Assembly: GCA_017938055.1 (NCBI GenBank)
Contig: JAGBCG010000119.1
Span: 1-9,119 of the forward strand
Direction of reading: 5' to 3'
DNA length: 9,119 nucleotides
DNA from: Clostridia bacterium
Lineage (GTDB): Bacteria > Bacillota > Clostridia > Oscillospirales > CAG-382
The translations under genes were made by a program, and so were the position numbers. This document shows, in pieces, positions 1 to 7,584 of this stretch. The notes beneath the pieces were generated by a model. The model was not told where the DNA came from and did no database searches. It was given only the letters and a program-made list of their open reading frames with translations. The number at the start of each line of letters is the position of its first letter. Position 1 is the stretch's first letter.

Positions 1-42
1 GTATAGATTTTGAAATATTCCTGTTTGTGGAGGTGGTTGAGC
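1..42 (+). other. 5' edge of the window: end of an upstream cistron or short intergenic spacer
   Basis: No promoter is recognisable before the first gene, so the operon probably starts upstream of the window. Stop codons lie at 4-6 (TAG) and 11-13 (TGA) in two frames. The third frame stays open to a TGA at 69-71. An upstream gene could therefore end 30-40 nt before ntpI or overlap its start by about 29 nt. In related operons the gene before ntpI often encodes the small peripheral-stalk subunit G/H, but too little is present here to identify anything. Confidence 0.4.
29..36 (+). promoter_or_regulatory. Ribosome binding site that decides the ntpI TTG start
   Basis: GGAGGTGG is a strong Shine-Dalgarno match. 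Its GGAGG core ends 9 nt before the TTG at 43. The first in-frame ATG, at 58, is too far away (more than 20 nt), and the TTG at 10 lies upstream of the site. This spacing selects the TTG at 43 as the start. Confidence 0.75.
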
Positions 43-2031
43 TTGTCAAAGCTGAAAATGTTAAAATTTGAAGCGGCGGCATTACAGCAAAACGGTAAAA
101 GCCTGATAGAAGAATTGCAGCGTCTTGGAATAGCAGAGCTTTACGCAATAGAGGATGAGAGATTGTTTCGTTCAAAAACAGCGGAAAGCACCCAGATTTA
201 CGAATCAAATATTTCAATAGTTGCTCAGGCAATGGACACTCTTTCAGAGTACGGAATTAAATGTTCAAACGGCATGTTTTCCGGAAGAAAAGAGCTGACA
301 AAAGAGCAGTATAATGAAAAATGCAGTAAAATAAATGATTACGTAAAGAAGGCTTATAAAATCAATGAGCTTAAAAAGAGTATAGCAGACAGTAAGGCGG
401 AGATTGTTCGCAATGAAACACAGCTTGGCTCACTAAAGGTGTGGGAAAAGCTTGATATATCAATGCTTGGTGAAGCAACACAAAATGCTGTATGCTTTAT
501 TGGTACTCTCTCGGGAGAATATTCAAGAGAGCGTCTTTTAAGCGAAGTTTCACAAATTATTCCGGAAATAAAAGAGTATGACGTTGAAATTGTATGTGCT
601 CTGAAGGAAATTACATCAGTAGTTGTTTTTTGTCATAAGGACTGTGAAAAGGAAGTGCTTGGTGCACTCAGAAGTCTGGGCTTTGTTCCTCCCACAGAGG
701 CTTCTTCAAAGCCGGTAAGACAAAGAATAGAGGAATGTCGGGAAAAAATCAGGTCGTTGAATGTATGTGTAGAGCAGTCGCAAAACACTCTGAGGTCAAT
801 GCAGAATGATGTTGAGTGTTTGAAATTTGCTTTCGACTATTTTACAGTAAAGTATGAAGAATATACAAATCTTTCAAAAGCAGCATTTTCACAGTCGTCT
901 GTGGTGGTTTGCGGATATGTACCAGAAAAATTCTCGCAAAAGCTCGTAAAAACAGTTGAAAAATGCGGCGGTGCGGCAGTGCTTACTGAGCCTGAGGAAG
1001 ACGAAGATGTTCCGGTGGTATTGTCAAATAACGGCTTTTCTGAGCCTGTTGAGGGAATAACAGAAATGTACGCTCTGCCTGGGAAAAACGACGTAGATCC
1101 GTCGGGAATCATGGCATTTTTCTACTACTTGCTGTTTGGTATGATGCTTTCGGATGCAGGATATGGTGTTTTGATGACAATAGGCTCATGGTTTATTCTT
1201 AAGAAAACAGGTGTTGAGGGAAATATGAGAAAGACCATGAAGATGTTCTTCTACTGCGGAATTTCCACAACAATCTGGGGTGCACTTTTTGGAAGCTGGT
1301 TTGGAGATATTGTACAGGTTATCTGCACAAATTTCCTTGGATATGCACAGCCACCAAATATTGCTTTGTGGTTTGAACCAATAAAGGATCCCATAAAACT
1401 GCTGTTGTTCTCATTTGTAATAGGTATATGCCACTTGTTTTTGGGACTTGTTGTGTTCGGTGTAATGCAATGGAAAAAAGGTGATAAGGTAAGTGCAATT
1501 CTTGATACAGTTCCGATAATGATGACAGTGCTTGGTGCTGCACCTTTGGCGGGAAGTATTCTTGCACCGGGTATACCGAGAATTGTAATGGAGATTGCAA
1601 AGTATCTGGCAATAGCGGGTGTTGTGCTGATAGTTCTTACAAACTCCCGTTCTTCAAAAAATATTCTTGCTCGTCTTGGAGGAGGTCTTTACGGACTTTA
1701 TAATATTGCATCGGGATATCTTTCGGATATTCTTTCATATTCAAGATTGCTTGCACTCGGTCTTGCAACAGGAAGTATAGGCTCGGTTATAAATATGCTT
1801 GGAACGATGATTCAAAATCCGGTTCTGAAAGCTATTTTGCTTGTAGTTGTATTTATTGTAGGACATTCGTTGAATATGGCAATAAATGTGCTTGGTGCGT
1901 ATGTACACACGAACAGACTTCAGTTCGTTGAACTGTTCTCAAAGTTTTATGAGGGCGGAGGCAGAGCCTTCCAGCCTTTGAAATTCAATACAAAATTCTT
2001 TAAATTCAAGGAGGAAAATGATAATGTTTAG
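43..2031 (+). CDS. ntpI: V/A-type ATP synthase/ATPase subunit I (a subunit, membrane stator)
   Basis: Subunit I is the membrane stator whose half-channels pass the coupling ion to the K ring. The 662-residue product has a soluble, helix-rich N-terminal arm (about 1-350) that holds the peripheral stalks, then a polytopic membrane domain (about 355-640). Family signatures are visible: LLFGMMLSDAGYG (SDAGYG at 370-375), SYSRLLALGLATG with R568, and the C-terminal block GAYVHTNRLQFVE with R625, ending in KFYEGGGRAFQPL. R568 matches the essential arginine facing the ring carboxylate, and R625 the second helix arginine of the family. I chose the TTG at 43 because it lies 9 nt after a GGAGG core. 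It also gives an N-terminus (MSKLKMLKFEAAAL) that aligns without gaps to my memory of clostridial homologues. The 3' end overlaps ntpK by 8 nt. Length is normal for bacterial subunit I. Confidence 0.95.
   Translation: MSKLKMLKFEAAALQQNGKSLIEELQRLGIAELYAIEDERLFRSKTAESTQIYESNISIVAQAMDTLSEYGIKCSNGMFSGRKELTKEQYNEKCSKINDYVKKAYKINELKKSIADSKAEIVRNETQLGSLKVWEKLDISMLGEATQNAVCFIGTLSGEYSRERLLSEVSQIIPEIKEYDVEIVCALKEITSVVVFCHKDCEKEVLGALRSLGFVPPTEASSKPVRQRIEECREKIRSLNVCVEQSQNTLRSMQNDVECLKFAFDYFTVKYEEYTNLSKAAFSQSSVVVCGYVPEKFSQKLVKTVEKCGGAAVLTEPEEDEDVPVVLSNNGFSEPVEGITEMYALPGKNDVDPSGIMAFFYYLLFGMMLSDAGYGVLMTIGSWFILKKTGVEGNMRKTMKMFFYCGISTTIWGALFGSWFGDIVQVICTNFLGYAQPPNIALWFEPIKDPIKLLLFSFVIGICHLFLGLVVFGVMQWKKGDKVSAILDTVPIMMTVLGAAPLAGSILAPGIPRIVMEIAKYLAIAGVVLIVLTNSRSSKNILARLGGGLYGLYNIASGYLSDILSYSRLLALGLATGSIGSVINMLGTMIQNPVLKAILLVVVFIVGHSLNMAINVLGAYVHTNRLQFVELFSKFYEGGGRAFQPLKFNTKFFKFKEENDNV
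2008..2014 (+). promoter_or_regulatory. Ribosome binding site that decides the ntpK start
   Basis: AAGGAGG lies inside the last codons of ntpI. It is only 3 nt from the ATG at 2018 but 9 nt from the ATG at 2024. The usual spacing favours 2024, which removes two residues from the longest reading frame. Confidence 0.7.
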
Positions 2032-2497
2032 TTCAGGTATGGCAATAGCAATTATAGGCGCTGTTTTGGCAGCATTGGTAGCAGGTATTGGATCAGCTAA
2101 GGGCGTTGGTATGGTTGGTGAGGCGGCAGCAGGTGTTGTTGCAGAAGACCCTTCAAAGTTCAGTAAGGTTCTTATTCTTCAGCTTCTTCCTGGTACACAG
2201 GGTCTTTACGGACTTCTTACAACAGTACTAGTACTCAGTCAGCTTGGCGTTCTTTCAGGTGCACCTCTTAATCTTACAGTGGCACAGGGATGGGCATATT
2301 TTGGAGCATGCCTTCCTATCATGATAGTTGGTTACTTTTCAGCTATTGCACAGGCAAGAGCAGCTGTGGCAGGTGTTGGCATTGTTGCAAAGAACCCCAG
2401 TCAGAACGGTAAGGCAATTACCATGGCAGCAATGGTTGAAACATATGCAATTCTTGCACTTCTTGTTTCCATTCTCGTTGTAAACGGTTTAAAATAA
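2024..2497 (+). CDS. ntpK: V/A-type ATPase subunit K (c-ring proteolipid, predicted Na+-binding)
   Basis: This is the 16-kDa type rotor-ring proteolipid that carries the coupling ion across the membrane. The 157 residues form two fused helical hairpins (four membrane segments), as in Enterococcus hirae NtpK. The second hairpin carries the ion-binding carboxylate E139 in MVETYAIL. The first hairpin has Q59 at the equivalent place (LLPGTQGLYG), so there is one carboxylate per four helices, as usual for V-type rings. By alignment from memory to E. hirae NtpK, the Na+ ligands L61, T64, Q65, Q110 and E139 correspond here to L55, T58, Q59, Q110 and E139, all conserved. This predicts Na+ rather than H+ coupling; that is inference from ligands, not proof. 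The start at 2024 is chosen from the Shine-Dalgarno spacing. The gene overlaps ntpI by 8 nt and is followed 18 nt later by ntpE. Confidence 0.96.
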   Translation: MFSSGMAIAIIGAVLAALVAGIGSAKGVGMVGEAAAGVVAEDPSKFSKVLILQLLPGTQGLYGLLTTVLVLSQLGVLSGAPLNLTVAQGWAYFGACLPIMIVGYFSAIAQARAAVAGVGIVAKNPSQNGKAITMAAMVETYAILALLVSILVVNGLK

Positions 2498-2515
2498 TTG
2501 AATTGGAGAGTTCCT

Positions 2516-3106
2516 ATGGACGGACTTACAAATATAATTACAAAAATCAATGAGCAAAGTGATGCTCAGTGTGAAGCTGTAATAAACTTGGCAAAGGATA
2601 AAGCAAATAATATACTTGAAAAGGCAAAAAGTGAAGCAGAGCAGTACCTCAATGACAACAAGGAAGCACTTGAGAAGTTATCTGTTTCTGAAAAAGCGAA
2701 GGCAGACTCGGCTGCTGATTTTGAGTATAAAAGAGTGATGCTGGGCAAAAAGTGCGAAATTATCGACACTTGCCTTGAAAAAGCACTTGAAAGTATGTGC
2801 AAAGCCCGGGATGAAGTTTATTTCGGCTATGTTAAAACACTTGCCTTAAAGCATGCACTAAAGGGAGAGGGAAGCGTAAGCTTTAGTAAAAAAGACTTGG
2901 ACAGACTTCCTGATGGCTTTGAAAACGAGCTTAATAAAGGGCTTTGCGAAGGTAAGAAGCTTAAAATTTCACAACAAACTCTGGATACTGACGGCGGATT
3001 TGTGATAAACTATCCCGAAATGCGTGTTGACTGTACGTTTTCTTCACTTCTTGAGGAAAATGCAGATAGCATAAAGGATGCAATTAACAAGCTTTTGTTT
3101 TCATAG
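2516..3106 (+). CDS. ntpE: V/A-type ATPase subunit E (peripheral stalk)
   Basis: Subunit E is the long chain of the peripheral stalk that ties the A3B3 head to subunit I and resists rotor torque. The 196-residue protein has a long charged helical N-terminal half rich in Ala, Glu and Lys (about 1-75, for example AKDKANNILEKAKSEAEQYL). This is the coiled-coil region that pairs with subunit G/H. A compact C-terminal globular domain (about 85-196) follows and contains DTDGGFVINYPEMRVDCTFSSLL, a conserved block of the family. The ATG at 2516 is chosen because GGAG at 2505-2508 lies 7 nt upstream. An in-frame TTG at 2498 would place that site inside the gene. The stop codon overlaps the Shine-Dalgarno of ntpC, which suggests coupled translation. 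Sequence conservation in this family is low, so the call leans partly on position. Confidence 0.88.
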   Translation: MDGLTNIITKINEQSDAQCEAVINLAKDKANNILEKAKSEAEQYLNDNKEALEKLSVSEKAKADSAADFEYKRVMLGKKCEIIDTCLEKALESMCKARDEVYFGYVKTLALKHALKGEGSVSFSKKDLDRLPDGFENELNKGLCEGKKLKISQQTLDTDGGFVINYPEMRVDCTFSSLLEENADSIKDAINKLLFS

Positions 3107-3118
3107 GAGGTACTTTGA

Positions 3119-4087
3119 ATGAAGGATACCGAATATGCTTTTGCCGTAGCACGTATACGGTCAAATGAAAATAAGCTGCTGTCCTCGGCTACAGTGGAAA
3201 GTGCCATTACTGCTTCTGATTACAATGAAGCACTGAAGGTGTTTGCTGATAGTGGATATGCTGATTTTGCAAATGAGGATGAGGAAAAAATTCTTACCGA
3301 AAAACAGAGAGAAGCATTTGAACTTATCTATAGCACAGCACCCGATAAAAAGTGTATTGATTTTCTTATAGTCAAGAATGATTTTCATAACTTTAAGGCA
3401 ATTCTTAAAAGCATGGTTCAAAACAAATCGGTAGACGGACTTTTACTGACACCAAGTATTGTTGATACAAAGGACGCTGTAAAAGCTGTTACTGAAAAGC
3501 AATTTGACAGGCTGCCCGAAAAATTTGTGGAAAGTGTAAAAAAAGCATATGATGTGCTTGTAACAACACTTGACGGACAGCTTTGCGACATGGTTCTTGA
3601 TAAGGCATGTCTTGAAATGATTCTTGGGCTTGCAAAAGAAAGTAAGGACGCTTTTGCAGTAAGTCTTGCAAATAAAATGACAGCACTGTACGATATTAAA
3701 ATAGCAATGAGATGCATGAGAACAGGTAAGGACGAGAGCTTTGTTATGGATAGCCTTGCAAAATGCGATGTTCTGGATGTGTCAAGACTTGCAAAGGCGA
3801 GCATTTCAGGTGAGGATACATTTTATGAATACGTAAAATTCCTCTCACTTGGTAATCTTGCAGAATGTGTGAGAAAGAGCTATGCAGCTTTTGAAAAGGA
3901 AATTGACGATATTCTTATAGACAGCGTAAAGGATGCAAAATACCACTGTCTTGGACTTGCTCCACTTGCGGCATACTATTTTGCAGTGGAAAATGAGGTA
4001 AAAACAGTAAGAATCATTCTTTCCTGTAAAAAGAATGGTATGTCGGTTGAAACCATAAGAGAAAGGGTGCGTAAACTGTATGTATAA
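3119..4087 (+). CDS. ntpC: V/A-type ATPase subunit C (d-type rotor socket)
   Basis: This is the funnel-shaped socket protein that sits on the K ring and receives the central axle (D/F). It corresponds to subunit d of eukaryotic V-ATPases. The product has 322 residues, near the family's usual size, and is soluble and almost entirely helical by composition. The N-terminus (MKDTEYAFAVARIRSNENKLLS) and the later LIVKNDFHNFKAILKSM are typical of the family. The C-terminal half has the repeated helical-bundle style with VKTVRIILSCKKNGMSVETIRERVRKLYV, close to the RIILxxKxNGxxxExIRERLR ending known from homologues. TAGGAGG at 3104-3110 lies 8 nt before the ATG and includes the ntpE stop codon. The 3' end overlaps ntpF by 8 nt. 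Confidence 0.92.
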   Translation: MKDTEYAFAVARIRSNENKLLSSATVESAITASDYNEALKVFADSGYADFANEDEEKILTEKQREAFELIYSTAPDKKCIDFLIVKNDFHNFKAILKSMVQNKSVDGLLLTPSIVDTKDAVKAVTEKQFDRLPEKFVESVKKAYDVLVTTLDGQLCDMVLDKACLEMILGLAKESKDAFAVSLANKMTALYDIKIAMRCMRTGKDESFVMDSLAKCDVLDVSRLAKASISGEDTFYEYVKFLSLGNLAECVRKSYAAFEKEIDDILIDSVKDAKYHCLGLAPLAAYYFAVENEVKTVRIILSCKKNGMSVETIRERVRKLYV

Positions 4088-4391
4088 AATGGCAGTTATC
4101 GGCGATAAGGACAGTATATACGGTTTTGCCTGTCTTGGAATAGGAATATTTCCCTGTGAGGATGAAGCACAGGCTTCAAAAACCTTGCGAGAGCTTGCCA
4201 AAAGCGGTTATGGAGTAATATATGTTACAGAGTCACTTTTTGAGCTTTTGGCAGATGATGTTGAGCATTACAGAGATCTTCCGCTTCCTGCAATAATACC
4301 AATACCAGGCGTAAAGGGAAACACAGGAATAGGAATGAGAAACGTGAGCTTGTCCGTTGAAAAGGCGGTAGGCTCGGATATTATATCTTAG
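4080..4391 (+). CDS. ntpF: V/A-type ATPase subunit F (central stalk; called NtpG in E. hirae)
   Basis: Subunit F is a small Rossmann-like protein that binds subunit D and completes the central rotor axle. The 103-residue protein shows the family N-terminus MYKMAVIGDKDSIYGFACLGIGIFP and the middle strand GYGVIYVTESLFELL. It also has the loop PAIIPIPGVKGNTGIGM and the C-terminal helix VEKAVGSD. The ATG at 4080 is preferred over the in-frame ATG at 4089 because MYKxAVIGD is the usual family start. Its Shine-Dalgarno is weak (AAGGG at about 4063-4067, roughly 12 nt away), and the start overlaps the ntpC end by 8 nt. Re-initiation after ntpC termination is therefore the likely mode of translation. 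A 33-nt gap to ntpA follows, with no promoter or hairpin that I can see. Confidence 0.93.
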   Translation: MYKMAVIGDKDSIYGFACLGIGIFPCEDEAQASKTLRELAKSGYGVIYVTESLFELLADDVEHYRDLPLPAIIPIPGVKGNTGIGMRNVSLSVEKAVGSDIIS

Positions 4392-4424
4392 ACTTAATAA
4401 AAATCCGTATTGAGAGGTAAAAAA

Positions 4425-6191
4425 ATGGCAATCGGAAAGATATTGAAAGTATCAGGCCCTCTTGTTATAGCAGAGGGTATGCGTGATGCAAATATGTTTG
4501 ACGTGGTTCGTGTAAGCGAAAAGCGTTTGATTGGCGAAATAATTGAAATGCACGGTGATAAGGCATCTGTGCAGGTATACGAGGAAACCAGCGGACTTGG
4601 CACAGGTGAGCCTGTTGAATCTACGGGAGAGCCTATGAGCGTAGAGCTTGGACCGGGTCTTATAGGAAGTATTTTTGACGGAATTCAGCGTCCTCTTGAC
4701 GATATCATGAAGGTGTCGGGCAATAACCTTGCAAGAGGTGTTGAGGTTGCTTCTCTTAAAAGAGAGCTTACATGGAAGTTTACTCCTGTTGTAAAAGAGA
4801 AAGATAAAGTTGTTGCGGGAGATATAATCGGTACAGTACAGGAAACCGATGTTGTTCTGCATAAAATCATGGTGCCTTACGGAGTTGAGGGTACTGTTGA
4901 GAAAGTTTACGAGGGAGAATATCATGTTACCGATACTGTCTGTGTAATTAAGACGGAAAAGGGAGAATATAACATGAGTCTTATGCAAAAGTGGCCCGTA
5001 AGACGTGGAAGACCTTATGCAAAGAAGCTTTCTCCCGATAAGCCGCTTATTACAGGGCAGCGTGTTGTTGATACAATGTTCCCCATTGCAAAGGGTGGCG
5101 TTGCGGCAATACCGGGTCCATTCGGAAGCGGAAAAACGGTAACACAGCATCAGCTTGCAAAGTGGGCTGAAGCGGATATAGTTGTATATATCGGCTGTGG
5201 CGAGCGTGGAAATGAAATGACAGACGTTCTTAATGAGTTCCCTGAGCTTATCGACCCCCATACAGGTAAATCCCTTATGGAAAGAACGGTGCTTATTGCA
5301 AACACCTCAGATATGCCCGTTGCAGCACGTGAAGCATCTATATATACAGGTATAACAATCGCAGAGTATTTCAGAGATATGGGTTATTCTGTAGCCCTTA
5401 TGGCTGACTCTACATCAAGATGGGCAGAGGCACTGCGTGAAATGTCGGGACGACTTGAAGAAATGCCCGGTGAAGAAGGCTATCCTGCGTACCTTGGCAG
5501 CCGTCTTGCACAGTTTTATGAAAGAGCAGGACGTGTTATATCTCTTGGAAGCGAAGGCAGAGAGGGGGCACTGTCTGCAATCGGTGCGGTATCTCCTCCC
5601 GGCGGTGATATTTCAGAACCCGTTTCTCAGGCAACGCTGAGAATTGTTAAGGTTTTCTGGGGACTTGATGCAAAGCTTGCTTATAAGCGTCATTTCCCTG
5701 CAATCAACTGGCTGACAAGCTACTCGCTGTATCTTGATTTGCTTACCGACTGGTTTAAAGCTAACGTAAGCGAGGACTGGATGATACTGCGTGGACGTAT
5801 GATGGGACTTTTGCAGGAAGAAGCAGAGCTTGACGAAATCGTAAAGCTTGTAGGTATGGATGCACTTTCTGCTTCCGACAGACTTAAAATGGAAACGGCA
5901 AGAAGTATTCGTGAGGACTTTTTGCATCAGCTTGCATTCCATGAGGTAGACACATACACGAGCCTTGAAAAACAGCTTCTTATGATGCGTCTTATTCTTT
6001 CATTCCATGATGCTGCTGACAAGGCACTTCCAATGGGAGGAAATATCGAAAAGATAGCTTCTCTTGCAGTACGTGAGCAAATCGGAAGATTTAAGTACGT
6101 TGAGGAAAAGGATATTAATACGGAATTTGCTAAAATAAGCGAAGAAATTGCAAAACAGATGCAGACAACTATCGAAAAGGAGGAATTCTGA
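4425..6191 (+). CDS. ntpA: V/A-type ATPase catalytic subunit A
   Basis: This is the catalytic nucleotide-binding subunit; three copies alternate with three B subunits in the cytoplasmic head. The product has 588 residues. Visible regions, in order, are an N-terminal beta-barrel (about 1-70) and the inserted 'bulge' domain that distinguishes A subunits (about 110-190). The P-loop GPFGSGKT follows at 231-238 (K237 binds phosphate). GCGERGNEM contains the catalytic Glu E260 and R261. The Walker B strand VALMADSTSRWAEALRE has D328, and LEEMPGEEGYPAYLGSRLA comes before the C-terminal helical domain. Positions are within one residue of E. hirae NtpA. GAGAGG at 4412-4417 lies 7 nt before the ATG at 4425, so the in-frame TTG at 4410 is not used. 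Length excludes an intein. The last codons contain the Shine-Dalgarno of ntpB, which begins 1 nt after the stop. Confidence 0.98.
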   Translation: MAIGKILKVSGPLVIAEGMRDANMFDVVRVSEKRLIGEIIEMHGDKASVQVYEETSGLGTGEPVESTGEPMSVELGPGLIGSIFDGIQRPLDDIMKVSGNNLARGVEVASLKRELTWKFTPVVKEKDKVVAGDIIGTVQETDVVLHKIMVPYGVEGTVEKVYEGEYHVTDTVCVIKTEKGEYNMSLMQKWPVRRGRPYAKKLSPDKPLITGQRVVDTMFPIAKGGVAAIPGPFGSGKTVTQHQLAKWAEADIVVYIGCGERGNEMTDVLNEFPELIDPHTGKSLMERTVLIANTSDMPVAAREASIYTGITIAEYFRDMGYSVALMADSTSRWAEALREMSGRLEEMPGEEGYPAYLGSRLAQFYERAGRVISLGSEGREGALSAIGAVSPPGGDISEPVSQATLRIVKVFWGLDAKLAYKRHFPAINWLTSYSLYLDLLTDWFKANVSEDWMILRGRMMGLLQEEAELDEIVKLVGMDALSASDRLKMETARSIREDFLHQLAFHEVDTYTSLEKQLLMMRLILSFHDAADKALPMGGNIEKIASLAVREQIGRFKYVEEKDINTEFAKISEEIAKQMQTTIEKEEF

Positions 6192-6192
6192 T

Positions 6193-7566
6193 ATGCCAAA
6201 GCAGTATAGAACAATCGAAGAAGTATCGGGTCCTCTTATGCTTGTGCGTGACGTTGAGGGGGTTACCTATAACGAGCTTGGCGAAATTGAGCTTGAAAAC
6301 GGCGAAAAGAGAAGATGCAGAGTACTTGAAATTGACGGAAGTAATGCACTGGTTCAGCTCTTTGAAAATGCAGCAGGTATTAACCTTTCCAACAGCACAG
6401 TAAAGTTCCTTGGAAGACAGATGGAGCTTGGGGTTTCCGAGGATATGCTGGGACGAGTTTTTGACGGACTTGGAAGACCTATTGATAATGGACCGGAAAT
6501 AATACCCGATAAAAGAATGGACGTTAACGGAAGCCCGATAAATCCTGCGGCAAGAAACTATCCACAGGAGTTTATTCAAACAGGTATTTCGGCAATAGAC
6601 GGGCTTAATACACTTGTAAGAGGACAGAAATTGCCTATTTTCTCAGCTTCCGGTCTTCCACATGCAAACCTTGCAGCACAGATTGCAAGACAGGCTAAGG
6701 TTAGAGGAACAGACGAGCAGTTTGCTGTTGTATTTGCAGCAATGGGTATAACCTTTGAGGAATCCAACTACTTTGTTCAGTCCTTCACTGAAACAGGTGC
6801 TATTGACAGAACAGTACTGTTTATAAATCTTGCAAATGACCCTGCTATTGAAAGAATTGCAACACCTAAAATGGCACTTACTGCGGCAGAATATCTTGCA
6901 TTTGAAAAGGATATGCACGTGCTTGTAATTCTGACGGATATTACAAACTACGCAGATGCCTTGCGTGAAGTGTCTGCAGCACGTAAAGAAGTTCCGGGGC
7001 GTCGTGGATATCCCGGATATATGTATACCGACCTTGCAACCATTTATGAAAGAGCAGGACGTCAGCAGGGTAAAAAGGGTTCAATCACAATGATACCAAT
7101 TCTTACTATGCCTGAGGATGATAAGACTCACCCCATTCCTGACCTTACAGGATATATCACAGAAGGTCAGATTATTCTCGCAAGAGACCTGTACAGAAAG
7201 GGAATTACTCCGCCTATCGACGTACTTCCTTCACTTTCAAGACTTAAGGATAAGGGTATCGGTGAGGGAAAAACAAGGGCAGACCACAGTAATACCATGA
7301 ATCAGCTTTTCTCAGCATATGCACGAGGAAAGGATGCAAAAGAGCTTATGGTAATCTTAGGTGAATCGGCACTTACAGAAATAGATAAGCTGTATGCAAA
7401 GTTTGCTGATGAGTTTGAAAGAAAGTATGTTTCACAGGGATATGAAACGGACAGAAGCATAGAGGAAACTCTTGATATAGGCTGGGAGCTTCTGAGAATA
7501 CTTCCCCGAAGTGAGCTTAAACGTATCAGCGATAAGTTTCTTGATATGTATTATGATAAAAAGTGA
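6193..7566 (+). CDS. ntpB: V/A-type ATPase regulatory/non-catalytic subunit B
   Basis: The B subunit alternates with A in the A3B3 head and completes each catalytic site from the neighbouring side. The 457-residue product starts with the beta-barrel MPKQYRTIEEVSGPLMLV. Where A has its P-loop, B has SASGLPHAN (residues 151-159), the degenerate loop typical of B subunits, so it should not hydrolyse ATP. PGRRGYPGYMYTDLATIYERAGR is a strongly conserved block. The arginine finger is R350 in LPSLSRLKDKG, the same number as in E. hirae NtpB. The ATG at 6193 is chosen because AGGAGG at 6178-6183 lies 9 nt upstream, inside the end of ntpA. A longer in-frame extension into ntpA has no support. Tight coupling to ntpA fits the equal A:B stoichiometry. 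Confidence 0.98.
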   Translation: MPKQYRTIEEVSGPLMLVRDVEGVTYNELGEIELENGEKRRCRVLEIDGSNALVQLFENAAGINLSNSTVKFLGRQMELGVSEDMLGRVFDGLGRPIDNGPEIIPDKRMDVNGSPINPAARNYPQEFIQTGISAIDGLNTLVRGQKLPIFSASGLPHANLAAQIARQAKVRGTDEQFAVVFAAMGITFEESNYFVQSFTETGAIDRTVLFINLANDPAIERIATPKMALTAAEYLAFEKDMHVLVILTDITNYADALREVSAARKEVPGRRGYPGYMYTDLATIYERAGRQQGKKGSITMIPILTMPEDDKTHPIPDLTGYITEGQIILARDLYRKGITPPIDVLPSLSRLKDKGIGEGKTRADHSNTMNQLFSAYARGKDAKELMVILGESALTEIDKLYAKFADEFERKYVSQGYETDRSIEETLDIGWELLRILPRSELKRISDKFLDMYYDKK

Positions 7567-7584
7567 GGTCGGGAGTGAAGAAAA

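Noticed and set aside
3..71. Open frame on the + strand from the window edge to TGA 69-71, overlapping the ntpI start
   Set aside because: It could be the tail of an upstream gene, but 22 codons with no recognised motif cannot be separated from a chance open frame.
4410..4424. Upstream TTG start for ntpA adding five residues
   Set aside because: The extension would include the GAGAGG ribosome site inside the gene. The ATG at 4425 has correct spacing and the usual family N-terminus.
4452..5261. 269-codon open frame on the - strand within ntpA
   Set aside because: It lies wholly opposite a highly conserved gene. Its Cys/His/Asn-rich product resembles no family, and no ribosome site or promoter is apparent. 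It is a codon-bias shadow of ntpA.
5437..5640. 67-codon + strand open frame within ntpA
   Set aside because: It is an alternative frame inside the most conserved part of the catalytic subunit, with no ribosome site or family resemblance.
6148..6192. Longer N-terminus for ntpB reaching into ntpA
   Set aside because: It overlaps the end of ntpA, adds a basic stretch not seen in B subunits, and ignores the AGGAGG placed 9 nt before the ATG at 6193.
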